A DNA stretch of 64,000 bases from NCBI RefSeq assembly GCF_030719295.1, contig NZ_CP120997.1, positions 6,024,001-6,088,000 of the forward strand, read 5' to 3'. The notes below the pieces were generated by a model. The model searched no databases, had not been told where the DNA came from, and saw only the letters and a list, made by a program, of their open reading frames with translations. Of this stretch, positions 9,424 through 18,288 are shown in pieces. Numbering within the stretch: position 1 is the stretch's first letter; each line of letters begins with the position of its first letter. This DNA is from Streptomyces sp. Mut1 (GTDB lineage: Bacteria > Actinomycetota > Actinomycetes > Streptomycetales > Streptomycetaceae). The translations under genes were made by a program, and so were the position numbers.

Positions 9424-10746
9424 TCAGTCGCCCAGGACCCGGCGCAGGTAGTCGTTGCCGAACAGGCGGTCCGGGTCCAGCCGGTCCCGTACGGCCGTGA
9501 ACTCGCCGAAGCGCGGATACACCCCCGAGAGGTACGCGGCGTCACGGGTGTTGATCTTCCCCCAGTGCGGGCGGCCGCCGTGCGCGGTCATGATCCGCTC
9601 GACCGCCGTGAAGTACGCCTGGTAGGGCGTGCCCCGGTACAGATGGACGGCGATGTACGCGGTCTCCCGGCCCGAGGCCGTGGAGAGCGCGATGTCGTCG
9701 GCCGGGGCGGTGCGCACCTCCACGGGGAAGCTGATCCGCAGCGGCGAGCGGTCGACCATCGCCCGGACCTCCCGCAGCGCCTCGACGGCGGCCTCACGGG
9801 GCAGCGCGTACTCCATCTCCACGAACCGCACCCGGCGCGGGCTGGTGAACACCTTGTACGGGATGTCGGTGTACGTACGCGCGGACAGGGCCCGGCTGGA
9901 GAGCTTGGCGATCGAGGGGATCGTGGCGGGCACCGCCCGGCCGAGCGAGCAGGCCACCTGGAAGACGCCGTTGGACAGCAGCTCGTCGTCGATCCAGCCG
10001 CTGAGTTTCCCGGGCGGGGCCGCCGGGCCCGCGCTCCGGTTGTTGCGCTTGGTGTTGCAGTTCCCGGTGTGCGGGAACCAGTAGAACTCGAAGTGCTCGT
10101 TCTCGGTCACCAACTGGTCGAATTCCGCCGTGACCTTGTCGAAGGTCATCGGTTCCTCGCGGGCGGTCAGCAGGAAGACCGGTTCCACGGCGAAGGTGAT
10201 CGCCGTGATGACGCCCAGCGCGCCGAGCCCGATCCGGGCGACCGCGAACACGTCGGCGTTCTCGGTCTCCGAGCAGGCCAGCACCGTGCCGTCCGCGGTG
10301 ACCAGCTCCAGGGCGCGTATCTGCGCCGATATGGACGCCGAGTCGCGGCCGGTGCCGTGCGTGCCGGTGGAGGTGGCCCCGGCCACCGTCTGCTCCATGA
10401 TGTCGCCCATGTTGGTGAGCGAGAGGCCCTCGCGGGCCAGCGCGGCGTTGAGCCGCTTCAGCGGGGTTCCGGCCTCCACCGTCACCGTCATCGCCGTGCG
10501 GTCGATCGCGCGGATGCCCGTCAGCAGGTCGGGCCGGATCAGCAGCCCGTCGGTGGCCGCGGCCGCCGTGAAGGAGTGGCCGGTGCCGGCCGGCTTCACC
10601 CGCAGCCCGTCCTGGGACGCCCTGCGCAGCGCCTCGGCCAGTTCGTCCACGGACGCGGGGGACACGGTCCGTGCCGGGCGGGCGGTGACATTCCCCGCCC
10701 AGTTGCGCCACGGGCTCGTCGCCGTCCGTGCGTAGGTCTCGGTCAT
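9424..10746 (-). CDS. FAD-dependent D-arabinono-1,4-lactone oxidase family protein
   Basis: 440-aa vanillyl-alcohol-oxidase-type flavoprotein. The N-terminal FAD-binding PCMH domain shows [19 protein letters not shown] (about residues 42-60), [14 protein letters not shown] and [14 protein letters not shown], the classic FAD-contact motif. The C-terminal ALO domain ends with the [21 protein letters not shown] segment and the terminal [12 protein letters not shown]. Such enzymes oxidise sugar lactones or alditols with O2; the exact substrate is unknown. The ATG is preceded by GGGGAAG. Transcription diverges from the ferrochelatase gene. Confidence 0.9.
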   Translation of the reverse strand: MTETYARTATSPWRNWAGNVTARPARTVSPASVDELAEALRRASQDGLRVKPAGTGHSFTAAAATDGLLIRPDLLTGIRAIDRTAMTVTVEAGTPLKRLNAALAREGLSLTNMGDIMEQTVAGATSTGTHGTGRDSASISAQIRALELVTADGTVLACSETENADVFAVARIGLGALGVITAITFAVEPVFLLTAREEPMTFDKVTAEFDQLVTENEHFEFYWFPHTGNCNTKRNNRSAGPAAPPGKLSGWIDDELLSNGVFQVACSLGRAVPATIPSIAKLSSRALSARTYTDIPYKVFTSPRRVRFVEMEYALPREAAVEALREVRAMVDRSPLRISFPVEVRTAPADDIALSTASGRETAYIAVHLYRGTPYQAYFTAVERIMTAHGGRPHWGKINTRDAAYLSGVYPRFGEFTAVRDRLDPDRLFGNDYLRRVLGD

Positions 10747-10954
10747 CTTCCCCGCGCCCTTCCCTAGGAACCGGCCCAGGGCCGGTGGTGCCCCCGGACG
10801 GAACGACGGGTTACCGGCCGGTTGGAGGGGGATCATACTCACGGCCCCCGCACACCCTTCCGGCAGCCGCCGCACGCCCGGCGGGGCCCGGCCGGGCGCC
10901 CCGGTCCGGATGTCGGTGGGACCGGCCCCCGGCACGGGTGGCAGGATCGATGTC

Positions 10955-12082
10955 ATGTCCGATCTGCGCGATCCCGCCCCCTACGACGCCCTGCTGCTGC
11001 TCTCCTTCGGAGGCCCCGAAGGCCCGGACGACGTGGTCCCGTTCCTCGCGAACGTGACCCGCGGCCGGGGAATCCCCGAGGAGCGGCTCAAGGAGGTCGG
11101 CAAGCACTACTTCCTGTTCGGGGGCGTCAGTCCGATCAACGCCCAGAACAGGGCCCTGCTCGACGCGCTGCGCAAGGACTTCTCCGAGCACGGGCTCGGT
11201 CTGCCGGTCTACTGGGGCAACCGCAACTGGGCCCCCTACCTCACCGACACGCTGCGCGAGATGGTCACCGACGGCCACCGCCGCATCGCCGTCCTGGCGA
11301 CCAGCGCCTACGCCTCCTACTCTGGCTGCCGGCAGTACCGCGAGAACCTCGCCGAGTCGCTGGCCGCCCTGGAGACCGAGGGTCTTCCCCTGCCGCGCGT
11401 GGACAAACTGCGGCACTACTTCAACCACCCCGGCTTCGTCGAGCCCATGGTGGAGGGCGTGCTCGCCTCGCTGGCGGACCTGCCCGACGACGTGCGTACG
11501 GGGGCGCACCTGGCCTTCACCACGCACTCCATCCCGCTCTCGGCCGCCGACACCTCGGGGCCCGTCGAGGCGCACGGCGACGGCGGCGCCTATGTCGCCG
11601 AGCACCTGGACGTCGCCCGCCTGATCGTCGACGCGGTGCGCGAGCGGACCGGTGTGGAGTACCCCTGGCGGCTCGTCTACCAGTCGCGCAGCGGCGCCCC
11701 GCACATCCCCTGGCTGGAACCCGACATCTGCGACCACCTCGAATCGCTCCACGGCGAGGGCGTCCCCGCCGTGGTGATGGCGCCCATCGGCTTCGTCTCG
11801 GACCACATGGAGGTCCTGTACGACCTCGACACCGAGGCCACCGCCAAGGCCGCCGAGCTGGGCCTGCCGGTCCGCCGGTCCGCGACGGTCGGCGCCGATC
11901 CGAGGTTCGCCGCGGCCGTGCGCGACCTCGTCCTCGAACGGGCCGCCACCGAGCGGGGCCGCCCGCCGCGGCGGTGCGCGCTCGGAACGCTCGGGGCGAG
12001 CCACGACCTGTGCCCGGTGGGCTGCTGCCCGGCCAGGGCGCCCAAGCCCGCCGCCGCGGGCGCCGACAGTCCGTACGCGTAG
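10955..12082 (+). CDS. hemH: Coproporphyrin III ferrochelatase (HemH/CpfC)
   Basis: 375-aa ferrochelatase inserting Fe(II) into the porphyrin; in actinobacteria the substrate is coproporphyrin III rather than protoporphyrin IX. The sequence starts [20 protein letters not shown] and carries the GGVSPIN substrate loop, the [13 protein letters not shown] segment with a cysteine, the conserved HSIPLSAAD catalytic-His region and [19 protein letters not shown] with the family's HxxxxxDxE carboxylates. The C-terminal cysteines (CALG and later DLCPVGCC) plus the mid-chain SGC cysteine fit the [2Fe-2S] cluster ligands of actinobacterial ferrochelatases. ATG 10955 begins [11 protein letters not shown]. 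An inositol-phosphatase-like gene follows after 45 bp. Confidence 0.95.
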   Translation: MSDLRDPAPYDALLLLSFGGPEGPDDVVPFLANVTRGRGIPEERLKEVGKHYFLFGGVSPINAQNRALLDALRKDFSEHGLGLPVYWGNRNWAPYLTDTLREMVTDGHRRIAVLATSAYASYSGCRQYRENLAESLAALETEGLPLPRVDKLRHYFNHPGFVEPMVEGVLASLADLPDDVRTGAHLAFTTHSIPLSAADTSGPVEAHGDGGAYVAEHLDVARLIVDAVRERTGVEYPWRLVYQSRSGAPHIPWLEPDICDHLESLHGEGVPAVVMAPIGFVSDHMEVLYDLDTEATAKAAELGLPVRRSATVGADPRFAAAVRDLVLERAATERGRPPRRCALGTLGASHDLCPVGCCPARAPKPAAAGADSPYA

Positions 12083-12127
12083 CACCCGCTCGACCGACCC
12101 CGCCCTTCTCACCCCTTTGGGAGCGCC

Positions 12128-12952
12128 GTGACCGACCCCGACGTGTCGCACACCCTGCTCGATCTCGCCCTGGAGGCCGCCGAGCTCGCCGGCCGGCTGC
12201 TGCGCGACGGGCGCCCCGCCCGGCTGGGCGTGGCCGCGACCAAGTCCAGCCCGGTGGACGTCGTCACCGAGATGGACATCGCCGCCGAGAAGCTGATCAC
12301 CGGATTCCTGGCCGAGCGCCGCCCCTACGACGGCTTCCTCGGCGAGGAGGGCTCGACCTCCGAGGGCAGGAGTGGCGTGCGCTGGGTGATCGACCCGCTC
12401 GACGGCACGGTGAACTATCTCTACGGGCTGCCCACCTGGGCCGTCTCCATCGGCGTGGAACTGCACGGCGAGCGGGTCGCCGGGGTGGTGGCGGCCCCGA
12501 TGCGCCAGGAGACGTACCACGCGGTCCTCGGCGGCGGCGCGTACGTCACCGGCGGCATCCACGGCGACACCCCCGTCCGGCTGCGCTGCCGCCCCGCCGC
12601 GCCGCTCGCCGAGGCCCTCGTGTCGACCGGCTTCAACTACGTCGCGGACGTCCGGGCGCACCAGGCCGAGGTGGCGCGCAAGCTGATCCCCGGGCTGCGG
12701 GACATCCGGCGCGGCGGCTCGGCCGCGATCGATCTCTGCGACGTGGCCGCCGGCCGGCTCGACGGCTACTACGAGCGCGGCCTGCACCCGTGGGACCTGG
12801 CCGCCGGCGACCTCATCGCCCGGGAGGCGGGCGCCCTGACCGGCGGACGTCCCGGCCGGCCCGGGGACGGGGAGCTGATGGTGGCCGCGTCCCCCGGCGT
12901 CTTCGAACCCCTCCAGACCCTCCTGGAGGAGCTCGGCGCCTGGCACGACTGA
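12128..12952 (+). CDS. Inositol monophosphatase family protein
   Basis: 274-aa Mg2+-dependent sugar phosphatase of the inositol monophosphatase/FBPase superfamily. Metal-site motifs are intact: LGEEGST, WVIDPLDGTVNYLYG (the DPxDGT core) and HPWDLAAGDLIAREAGA near the C-terminus. Starts with GTG 12128. It may dephosphorylate inositol phosphate for mycothiol or phosphatidylinositol, or another sugar phosphate; context with ferrochelatase does not decide this. A hairpin follows 55 bp after the stop. Confidence 0.9.
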   Translation: MTDPDVSHTLLDLALEAAELAGRLLRDGRPARLGVAATKSSPVDVVTEMDIAAEKLITGFLAERRPYDGFLGEEGSTSEGRSGVRWVIDPLDGTVNYLYGLPTWAVSIGVELHGERVAGVVAAPMRQETYHAVLGGGAYVTGGIHGDTPVRLRCRPAAPLAEALVSTGFNYVADVRAHQAEVARKLIPGLRDIRRGGSAAIDLCDVAAGRLDGYYERGLHPWDLAAGDLIAREAGALTGGRPGRPGDGELMVAASPGVFEPLQTLLEELGAWHD

Positions 12953-13006
12953 CTGAGCCACGCCCGCCGGGAGGCCCTGGCCGCCTCCTGGCGGGGCCGG
13001 GCATGA

Positions 13007-13050
13007 AGAGAGCCCCGTGGCCGCCCTGCGGCGGTCCCGGGGCCCTCTCG
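13007..13050. terminator. Hairpin terminator between inositol phosphatase and a small convergent gene
   Basis: Long imperfect stem-loop: GAGAGCCCCG near 13007 pairs with the CCGGGGCCCTCTC side ending near 13049, with GCCGCC/GGCGG pairing around a short loop. It sits between convergent genes and probably serves both. Confidence 0.7.
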
Positions 13051-13057
13051 CGACGGT

Positions 13058-13234
13058 TCAGGCGTTCGTCGCCGCGCTGATCTGAACACCGTGCTCGGCG
13101 GCGAGGCGATGAAGGTCGTCGAGTTCGCTCTGCTCGACGTCCGCGAGGAAATCGTCGCCCGTCTCGCGTGCTTTCGTGAGATCGGACTCGGTGGTCCTGA
13201 TGCGTTGCAGCAGACCTGCGGTGAAAGCGTCCAT
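13058..13234 (-). CDS. Small conserved-looking acidic protein (58 aa)
   Basis: A short gene encoding 58 aa starting MDAFTAGLLQRIRTTESDL and rich in Glu, Asp, Leu and Ala, predicted largely helical. The ATG at 13234 has a strong GAGGGGG ribosome site six bases upstream, which decides the start against longer in-frame versions. The composition (heptad-like Leu spacing in DLHRLAAEHGV) suggests a small coiled-coil or partner protein. Function unknown. It is divergent from cutR and convergent with the inositol-phosphatase gene. Confidence 0.7.
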   Translation of the reverse strand: MDAFTAGLLQRIRTTESDLTKARETGDDFLADVEQSELDDLHRLAAEHGVQISAATNA

Positions 13235-13615
13235 GAAGCGCCCCCTCATCGTGGGTCGGTGGCACGGGGGTGTGCCCGGATTTCCCTCCGCCGAGGCGGT
13301 AGGGCGGGTGATCACGCACTCTCCGGGGACGGAGGGGCCTGTGGCACGCCACATAAAAGACGTGATCGCGGGGTGTGAATGCGTCCTCCCCCGCTCGAAC
13401 CTCAGAGAAACCTCAACTGGCCCAAAAATCCCGTTGCTTCCTCGAAGCCGCAGGTCGGACCGCACCGTCTTACCGCCGGTTTATACGCGTTCCGGGCAGG
13501 ATGGAGCCGCACGGGGTGTGCCGGGGCACGCCCGCGGCACCGGTGGCCGGTCCGTTCCGGACGCCGTGAGGCCCGTGGTGAAGACCGCTTGCGAAGTTCT
13601 AGGGAAGGAAGCGCC

Positions 13616-14269
13616 GTGCGCGTACTCGTCGTGGAGGACGAGCAGCTGCTCGCCGATGCGGTGGCCACCGGATTGCGCCGCGAGGCCATGGCCGTCGATG
13701 TCGTGTACGACGGTGCCGCGGCCCTGGAGCGCATCGAGGTGAACGACTACGACGTCGTGGTGCTGGACCGCGACCTCCCCGTGGTCCACGGCGACGACGT
13801 GTGCCGCCGGATCGTCGAGCTGGGCATGCCCACCCGGGTGCTCATGCTCACCGCCTCCGGGGACGTCAGCGACCGCGTGGAGGGGCTTGAGCTGGGCGCC
13901 GACGACTATCTGCCCAAGCCCTTCGCCTTCAGCGAGCTGACCGCCCGGGTCCGGGCGCTCGGCCGCCGTACGACCGTCGCCCTGCCGCCGGTCCTGGAGC
14001 GGGCCGGCATCAAGCTCGACCCCAACCGGCGCGAGGTGTTCCGGGGCGACCAGGAGGTCCAGCTCGCGCCGAAGGAGTTCGCCGTCCTGGAGGTCCTGAT
14101 GCGCAGCGAGGGCGCGGTCGTCTCGGCCGAGCAGCTCCTGGAGAAGGCCTGGGACGAGAACACCGACCCGTTCACCAACGTCGTCCGGGTGACCGTCATG
14201 ACCCTGCGCCGCAAACTCGGCGAGCCCCCGGTGATCGTCACCGTGCCCGGCTCCGGCTACCGGATCTGA
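13616..14269 (+). CDS. cutR: CutR response regulator (OmpR/PhoB family)
   Basis: 217-aa response regulator. Receiver domain: acidic pocket VVEDEQ at the N-terminus, phospho-acceptor Asp about residue 51 (VVVLDRDLP), conserved Lys in DDYLPKPF. The C-terminal winged-helix domain carries LAPKEFAVLEVLM and ends RKLGEPPVIVTVPGSGYRI. GTG 13616 follows a GGAAGGA ribosome site. The sensor kinase gene starts six bases after the stop. The strong match to known Streptomyces CutR, plus the neighbouring dut and DUF4193 genes, identify the pair. CutRS is reported to respond to the state of secreted proteins. Confidence 0.92.
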   Translation: MRVLVVEDEQLLADAVATGLRREAMAVDVVYDGAAALERIEVNDYDVVVLDRDLPVVHGDDVCRRIVELGMPTRVLMLTASGDVSDRVEGLELGADDYLPKPFAFSELTARVRALGRRTTVALPPVLERAGIKLDPNRREVFRGDQEVQLAPKEFAVLEVLMRSEGAVVSAEQLLEKAWDENTDPFTNVVRVTVMTLRRKLGEPPVIVTVPGSGYRI

Positions 14270-14274
14270 GCCCG

Positions 14275-15510
14275 GTGCCCGCCGTACCGCCGCCCACGGC
14301 GGCGCCCCCCAAACCCACCTGGGAGCCCAAGCAGCAGGAGCCCGCCTACCCCTGGCTGCGCCCGACCATCCGGATACGGCTCACCCTGCTGTACGGCGGC
14401 ATGTTCCTGATCGCGGGCATCCTGCTGCTGTCGATCATCTACATGCTGGCCGCCCAGGCCCTGCACGTGGGCAGCGAGCTGCCGTTCAAGATCGTCGACG
14501 GGTACGTGTCCAGTGATGTCTGCAACCTGCTGAAGGAGGGCAGCTCGCCCAGCGCGGTGAACGCGGCGATGAACTCCTGCGTCAACCACCAGCGCCAGCA
14601 GGCACTGGAGACGCTGCTCAACCGCTCGCTGCTGGCCCTGGTGGGCCTGAGCGTCATCGCCTTCGCCTTCGGTTACGGGATGGCCGGCCGGGTGCTCTCG
14701 CCGCTGGGCCGGATCACCCGCATCGCCCGCCGGGTGGCCGGAACGGACCTGTCCAGGCGGATCGAGCTGGACGGCCCGGACGACGAGCTGAAGGAGCTGT
14801 CCGACACCTTCGACGACATGCTGGACCGTCTGGAGCGGGCCTTCACCGCGCAGCAGCGGTTCGTCGGGAACGCCTCGCACGAGCTGCGCACCCCGCTGGC
14901 CATCAACCGCACGCTGCTGGAGGTCCACCTCTCCGACCCACAGGCACCTCCCGAGCTCCAGCAGCTGGGCAAGACCCTGCTGGCCACCAACGAGCGCAGC
15001 GAGCAGCTGGTCGAGGGTCTGCTGCTGCTCGCCCGCAGCGACAACCAGATCGTCGAGCGCAAACCCGTCGACCTCGCCGAGGTCGCCTCGCGCGCCGTCG
15101 ACCAGGCGCGCGGGGAGGCCGAGGCCAAGGGCGTGGAGATGCATGTGACGCTGGCCCCGGCGGTCGTCCAGGGCAACGGCGTCCTGCTGGAGCGCATCGC
15201 GCTCAACCTCGTGCAGAACGCCGTGCGCTACAACGTGGCGGAGGACGGCTGGGTGGAGGTGAGCACGGAGCTTCTGCCGGGGCAGGCGGTGCTCGTCGTC
15301 TCGAACACCGGCCCCGTGGTGCCCGCCTACGAGATCGACAACCTCTTCGAGCCCTTCAGACGGCTGCGTACCGAGCGCACGGGCAGCGACAAGGGGGTCG
15401 GGCTCGGCCTGTCGATCGCGCGGTCCGTCGCGCGCGCCCACGGAGGCCGTATCATCGCCGAGCCCCGCGAAGGCGGTGGTCTTGTGATGCGTGTCTCACT
15501 GCCTGTGTGA
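14275..15510 (+). CDS. cutS: CutS sensor histidine kinase
   Basis: 411-aa membrane sensor kinase. TM1 about residues 38-62 (YGGMFLIAGILLLSIIYML), an extracytoplasmic sensor of about 55 residues, TM2 about 116-137, then HAMP, HisKA with phospho-acceptor His202 (VGNASHELRTPLA) and an HATPase domain (LNLVQNAVRYN; GVGLGLSIARSVARAHGG). The sensor contains exactly two cysteines, Cys83 (SSDVC) and Cys102 (NSC), able to form a disulfide, as reported for CutS proteins that monitor extracellular folding. GTG start at 14275, co-transcribed with cutR. A strong hairpin follows 140 bp downstream. Confidence 0.92.
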   Translation: MPAVPPPTAAPPKPTWEPKQQEPAYPWLRPTIRIRLTLLYGGMFLIAGILLLSIIYMLAAQALHVGSELPFKIVDGYVSSDVCNLLKEGSSPSAVNAAMNSCVNHQRQQALETLLNRSLLALVGLSVIAFAFGYGMAGRVLSPLGRITRIARRVAGTDLSRRIELDGPDDELKELSDTFDDMLDRLERAFTAQQRFVGNASHELRTPLAINRTLLEVHLSDPQAPPELQQLGKTLLATNERSEQLVEGLLLLARSDNQIVERKPVDLAEVASRAVDQARGEAEAKGVEMHVTLAPAVVQGNGVLLERIALNLVQNAVRYNVAEDGWVEVSTELLPGQAVLVVSNTGPVVPAYEIDNLFEPFRRLRTERTGSDKGVGLGLSIARSVARAHGGRIIAEPREGGGLVMRVSLPV

Positions 15511-15916
15511 CGGGCGGAGCGAGGCGGTCCCGCACCGATTATTTTTTGTTCGCTTTGAGCGGAATTTTCGGGACCTGATCCCGGAAAGTCCATGTGTGAT
15601 CGATCACAGAAGCGAATATCGCCCTGTCCACGTTCCGTGACCAGGGAACCCATCGGAAACCCGGCGAAACGCCGGGTTTCCGGGGGTCGTCATCACGGGA
15701 AGTACACGGGGTGGCGCCTGCGAAGGCCGCCGCCGGGACCGTGTACGGTCCCCAACGCCACCCAAGCTGATCACTCCGGAGCGGTCCTTTTGGGTGTCGA
15801 TTGAGTAACAGACCTTGATGTGAGGCAAAATCTCCGCCTCAGGTCGGGCACAAGTCCGGCCTCTCACGCGTTACGTGCGCTGAGACACCCGCAGACACCC
15901 AGAGGGGGAGAGCGAC
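15511..15916. other. 406-bp intergenic region between cutS and DUF4193 gene
   Basis: Contains an unusually AT-rich patch just after cutS (ATTATTTTTTGTTC, about 15538-15551), a 13-bp perfect hairpin at 15654-15682 and then the DUF4193 promoter region, which ends in AGAGGGGGAGAG, a very strong ribosome site before 15917. No gene is supported. Confidence 0.55.
15654..15682. terminator. Perfect 13-bp hairpin downstream of cutRS
   Basis: CGGAAACCCGGCG at 15654-15666 pairs exactly with 15670-15682 around an AAA loop. No U-tract follows. Probably the cutRS terminator; it could instead be an operator-like inverted repeat of the next gene. Confidence 0.7.
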
Positions 15917-16213
15917 ATGGCAACGGATTACGACACCCCACGAAAGACCGACGACGACGTCGATCAGGACAGCCTTGAAGAGCTGAAGGCGCGGCGGAGC
16001 GACAAGACGGCGTCCGCCGTCGACGTCGACGAGTTCGACGCCGCAGAAGGACTGGAGCTGCCCGGCGCGGACCTGTCCAACGAGGAGCTGGCCGTACGGG
16101 TCCTGCCCAAGCAGGCCGATGAGTTCACCTGCATGAGCTGCTTCCTCGTCCACCACCGCAGTCAGCTGGCCCGCGAGAAGAACGGCCAGCCGATCTGCCG
16201 CGACTGCGACTGA
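15917..16213 (+). CDS. DUF4193 family zinc-ribbon-like protein
   Basis: 98-aa acidic protein conserved in actinobacteria (DUF4193). The N-terminal two thirds are Asp/Glu-rich (MATDYDTPRKTDDDVDQDSL). The C-terminus carries two cysteine pairs, CMSC and CRDCD, spaced like a single zinc ribbon. It may be a transcription-associated small zinc protein (inference). A GAGGGGGAGAG ribosome site suggests high expression. The next gene follows after 13 bp, so they are probably co-transcribed. Confidence 0.88.
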   Translation: MATDYDTPRKTDDDVDQDSLEELKARRSDKTASAVDVDEFDAAEGLELPGADLSNEELAVRVLPKQADEFTCMSCFLVHHRSQLAREKNGQPICRDCD

Positions 16214-16226
16214 GGTCCGGTCAGCC

Positions 16227-17180
16227 GTGGCAGGGGACACACCCTTCCGTAAGCGGCGCCCCTGGGGCAAGAAGTCGTCGGAGGCGCAACAGGGCGGTAC
16301 AGGCCCGGCAGAAGGTGCGACAGCACCTGCCGAGCGGTCCGCCCTGCCACCCTCGCCGGACGGACAGGACGACGAGCGGGGCCTGGCGGCCTCGCTCGAA
16401 GCAGCGGAAGTAGCAGCCGAGGCAGTCCGCGAGGCTGCCGGAGTCGACACGGCCGATGGGGCCGAACAGGTCGACAGGACGGAGCCCGCGAACGGGGCAG
16501 GCCGTCTGAATTCAGTGAAACGGGGCGTACGCAAGGGCGGGGAGAGCGCCAGGGCGACGATCGGTCATATCGCGGACCTGATCATCGCCATCGCTCCCCG
16601 CGTCCCTGTGCGCGACCTCGCCACCCTGCGCGAACAGTTTCCCGGCCTCGGGCCGGAGGAGATCGCCGACCGCCTGGTCACCGGCGCGAGCCGCGCGACC
16701 GCCACCGTCGGCGCCGGAATCGGCGCGGCGGCCATGATGCCCGTACCCCCCGCCATGCTCGCCGAGCTGACCGCGGACCTCACCGGCGTCGCCGCGATCG
16801 AGCTGAAGCTCGTCGCCGAACTGCACGAGGTCTACGGCCTGCGGCCACCGGGCGGCGTCGGCCGGCGCTCCACCGCCTACCTCACCTCCTGGACGGAGGA
16901 ACGCGGCATCGACGTCCTGCAGCCCGTCACGATCGACGCGGCGCTGGGCGGGCATATGAAGCGCGAGCTGCGCCGGCAGATCATGAAGCGCACGGTGCGC
17001 GACCTGCCGAACCTCATCCCGTTCCTGATCGGCGCCACGGTCGGCGCGGTGATGAACCGGCGCGACACCAGGAAGCTCGCCGGGCACATCAGGAAGGACC
17101 TGCGCAAGAAGCAGGTCCCCTGGGACCGCCTCCCCGAGCTGCCCCCGCTGGAACAGCCGCCGCCCGGCGAAAGGCCCTAG
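16227..17180 (+). CDS. Conserved protein of unknown function (317 aa)
   Basis: GTG start at 16227. The first ~90 residues are a low-complexity, Glu/Ala-rich region with a basic patch (FRKRRPWGKKSS). The conserved part, from about residue 95, has a hydrophobic glycine-rich stretch (ATVGAGIGAAAMMPVPPAML) followed by a helix pair (VAAIELKLVAELHEVYGL) and a basic C-terminal region with NLIPFLIGATVGAVMNRRDT. This glycine-rich hydrophobic pattern resembles EcsC-like proteins, but I am not sure of the family. It could associate with the membrane. Convergent with the DUF3093 gene seven bases away. Confidence 0.75.
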   Translation: MAGDTPFRKRRPWGKKSSEAQQGGTGPAEGATAPAERSALPPSPDGQDDERGLAASLEAAEVAAEAVREAAGVDTADGAEQVDRTEPANGAGRLNSVKRGVRKGGESARATIGHIADLIIAIAPRVPVRDLATLREQFPGLGPEEIADRLVTGASRATATVGAGIGAAAMMPVPPAMLAELTADLTGVAAIELKLVAELHEVYGLRPPGGVGRRSTAYLTSWTEERGIDVLQPVTIDAALGGHMKRELRRQIMKRTVRDLPNLIPFLIGATVGAVMNRRDTRKLAGHIRKDLRKKQVPWDRLPELPPLEQPPPGERP

Positions 17181-17186
17181 CCGGGA

Positions 17187-17645
17187 CTACGCCGGGACCG
17201 CCGCGTTCAGCGCGGCCACCAGCGCCCGCGGGTCGCGGGTCGACAGATAGACGTACGGGGTCGGGTCCTCGGGGTCCGTGACCTCCACCCGCACCGCCGT
17301 CGGGATGTAGCTGCGCAGCAGCATGAAGGCACGGGTGTCCGCCTTGTACGTGCGCCAGGCCCGCGCCTCCTCGGCGTCCAGCGCCTCGGCCCGGCCGAGG
17401 GCCGACACCGGAATCCGCGCGTCCCCGGCGACGAGCGCACCCGCCACCACCCGGACGCGGGCGGAGCCGTACGAGCTCACCGCGACCGCCGACAGGACCG
17501 TGCCGCCCGCGAGACCGGCGAGCAGCGGCAGGGTGCCCAGCGGCAGCAGCATCAGCGCGCACGCGATGCCGATCAGGACGGCGATCAGCCACCACGAACG
17601 GGGAGCGGTGAGACGTTCGTCGAAGGGCGGTGTGGAAGGCTGCAT
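17187..17645 (-). CDS. DUF3093 family membrane protein
   Basis: 152-aa actinobacterial protein. After the N-terminal PFDERLTAPRSWWLIA come two close hydrophobic segments (about residues 18-56, with LIGIACALMLLPLGTLPLLA), then a soluble domain with ALGRAEALDAEEARAWRTYK and a C-terminal YVYLSTRDPRALVAAL. This layout is diagnostic of DUF3093; function unknown. The 3' end almost touches the preceding plus-strand gene, and its start is divergent from the thioesterase gene by about 58 bp. Confidence 0.9.
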   Translation of the reverse strand: MQPSTPPFDERLTAPRSWWLIAVLIGIACALMLLPLGTLPLLAGLAGGTVLSAVAVSSYGSARVRVVAGALVAGDARIPVSALGRAEALDAEEARAWRTYKADTRAFMLLRSYIPTAVRVEVTDPEDPTPYVYLSTRDPRALVAALNAAVPA

Positions 17646-17703
17646 GGCTCCAAGCTTGGCACGGCGCGACCGGCGGGTATCCGCGCGGGTAAGGTCTGCG
17701 CCT

Positions 17704-18288
17704 GTGAGTGGAACATCTGCGGCTCTGACGCCCCCGGCCGACGCGGTGAAACCGGTCCGGCACCCCGACGCCCCGGCCCCCGGCGAACTCCTCGGCGCGC
17801 ACTACGAGCACTGCTTCGGCTGCGGCGGCGGGCAGCCGCACGGACTGCACCTCCAGGCGCGGGCCGGCGAGGGTGTCTGCGTGACCGCCGAGTTCACCGT
17901 GAAGGCCGCCCACCAGGGCGCCCCCGGCCTGGCGCACGGCGGTGTGCTGGCCACCGCGCTGGACGAGACGCTCGGCTCGCTGAACTGGCTGCTGCGGGCG
18001 ATCGCGGTGACCGGACGGCTGGAGACCGACTTCGTCCGCCCCGTCCCCGTCGACACCGTGCTGTTCCTCGACGCCGAGATCACCGCCGTGCACGGCCGCA
18101 AGATCTACTCCCGGGCGACCGGCCGGATCGGGGGCCCGGACGGGCCCGTGGCGGTACGCGCCGATGCCCTGTTCATCGAGGTCAAGGTCGACCACTTCAT
18201 CGAGAACGGCCGGCCGGCCGAGATCCGGGCGGCGATGGCCGACCCCGACCAGGTCAAGCGGGCCCGTGCCTTCGAGGTGAACCCCTGA
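17704..18288 (+). CDS. PaaI-type hotdog thioesterase
   Basis: 194-aa acyl-CoA thioesterase-like protein of the hotdog fold. The N-terminal HCFGCGGGQPHGLHL motif marks this actinobacterial subgroup, followed by the central helix AHGGVLATALDETLG with the active-site acidic residue and TGRLETDFVRPVPVDTVLF. Starts at GTG 17704 and overlaps the dut start by one base (TGATG), so the three genes to DUF3710 form an operon. Substrate unknown. Confidence 0.88.
   Translation: MSGTSAALTPPADAVKPVRHPDAPAPGELLGAHYEHCFGCGGGQPHGLHLQARAGEGVCVTAEFTVKAAHQGAPGLAHGGVLATALDETLGSLNWLLRAIAVTGRLETDFVRPVPVDTVLFLDAEITAVHGRKIYSRATGRIGGPDGPVAVRADALFIEVKVDHFIENGRPAEIRAAMADPDQVKRARAFEVNP

Noticed and set aside
10811..12961. 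716-codon minus-strand open frame under ferrochelatase and inositol phosphatase genes
   Set aside because: Spans two recognisable plus-strand genes and the gap between them; shadow frame.
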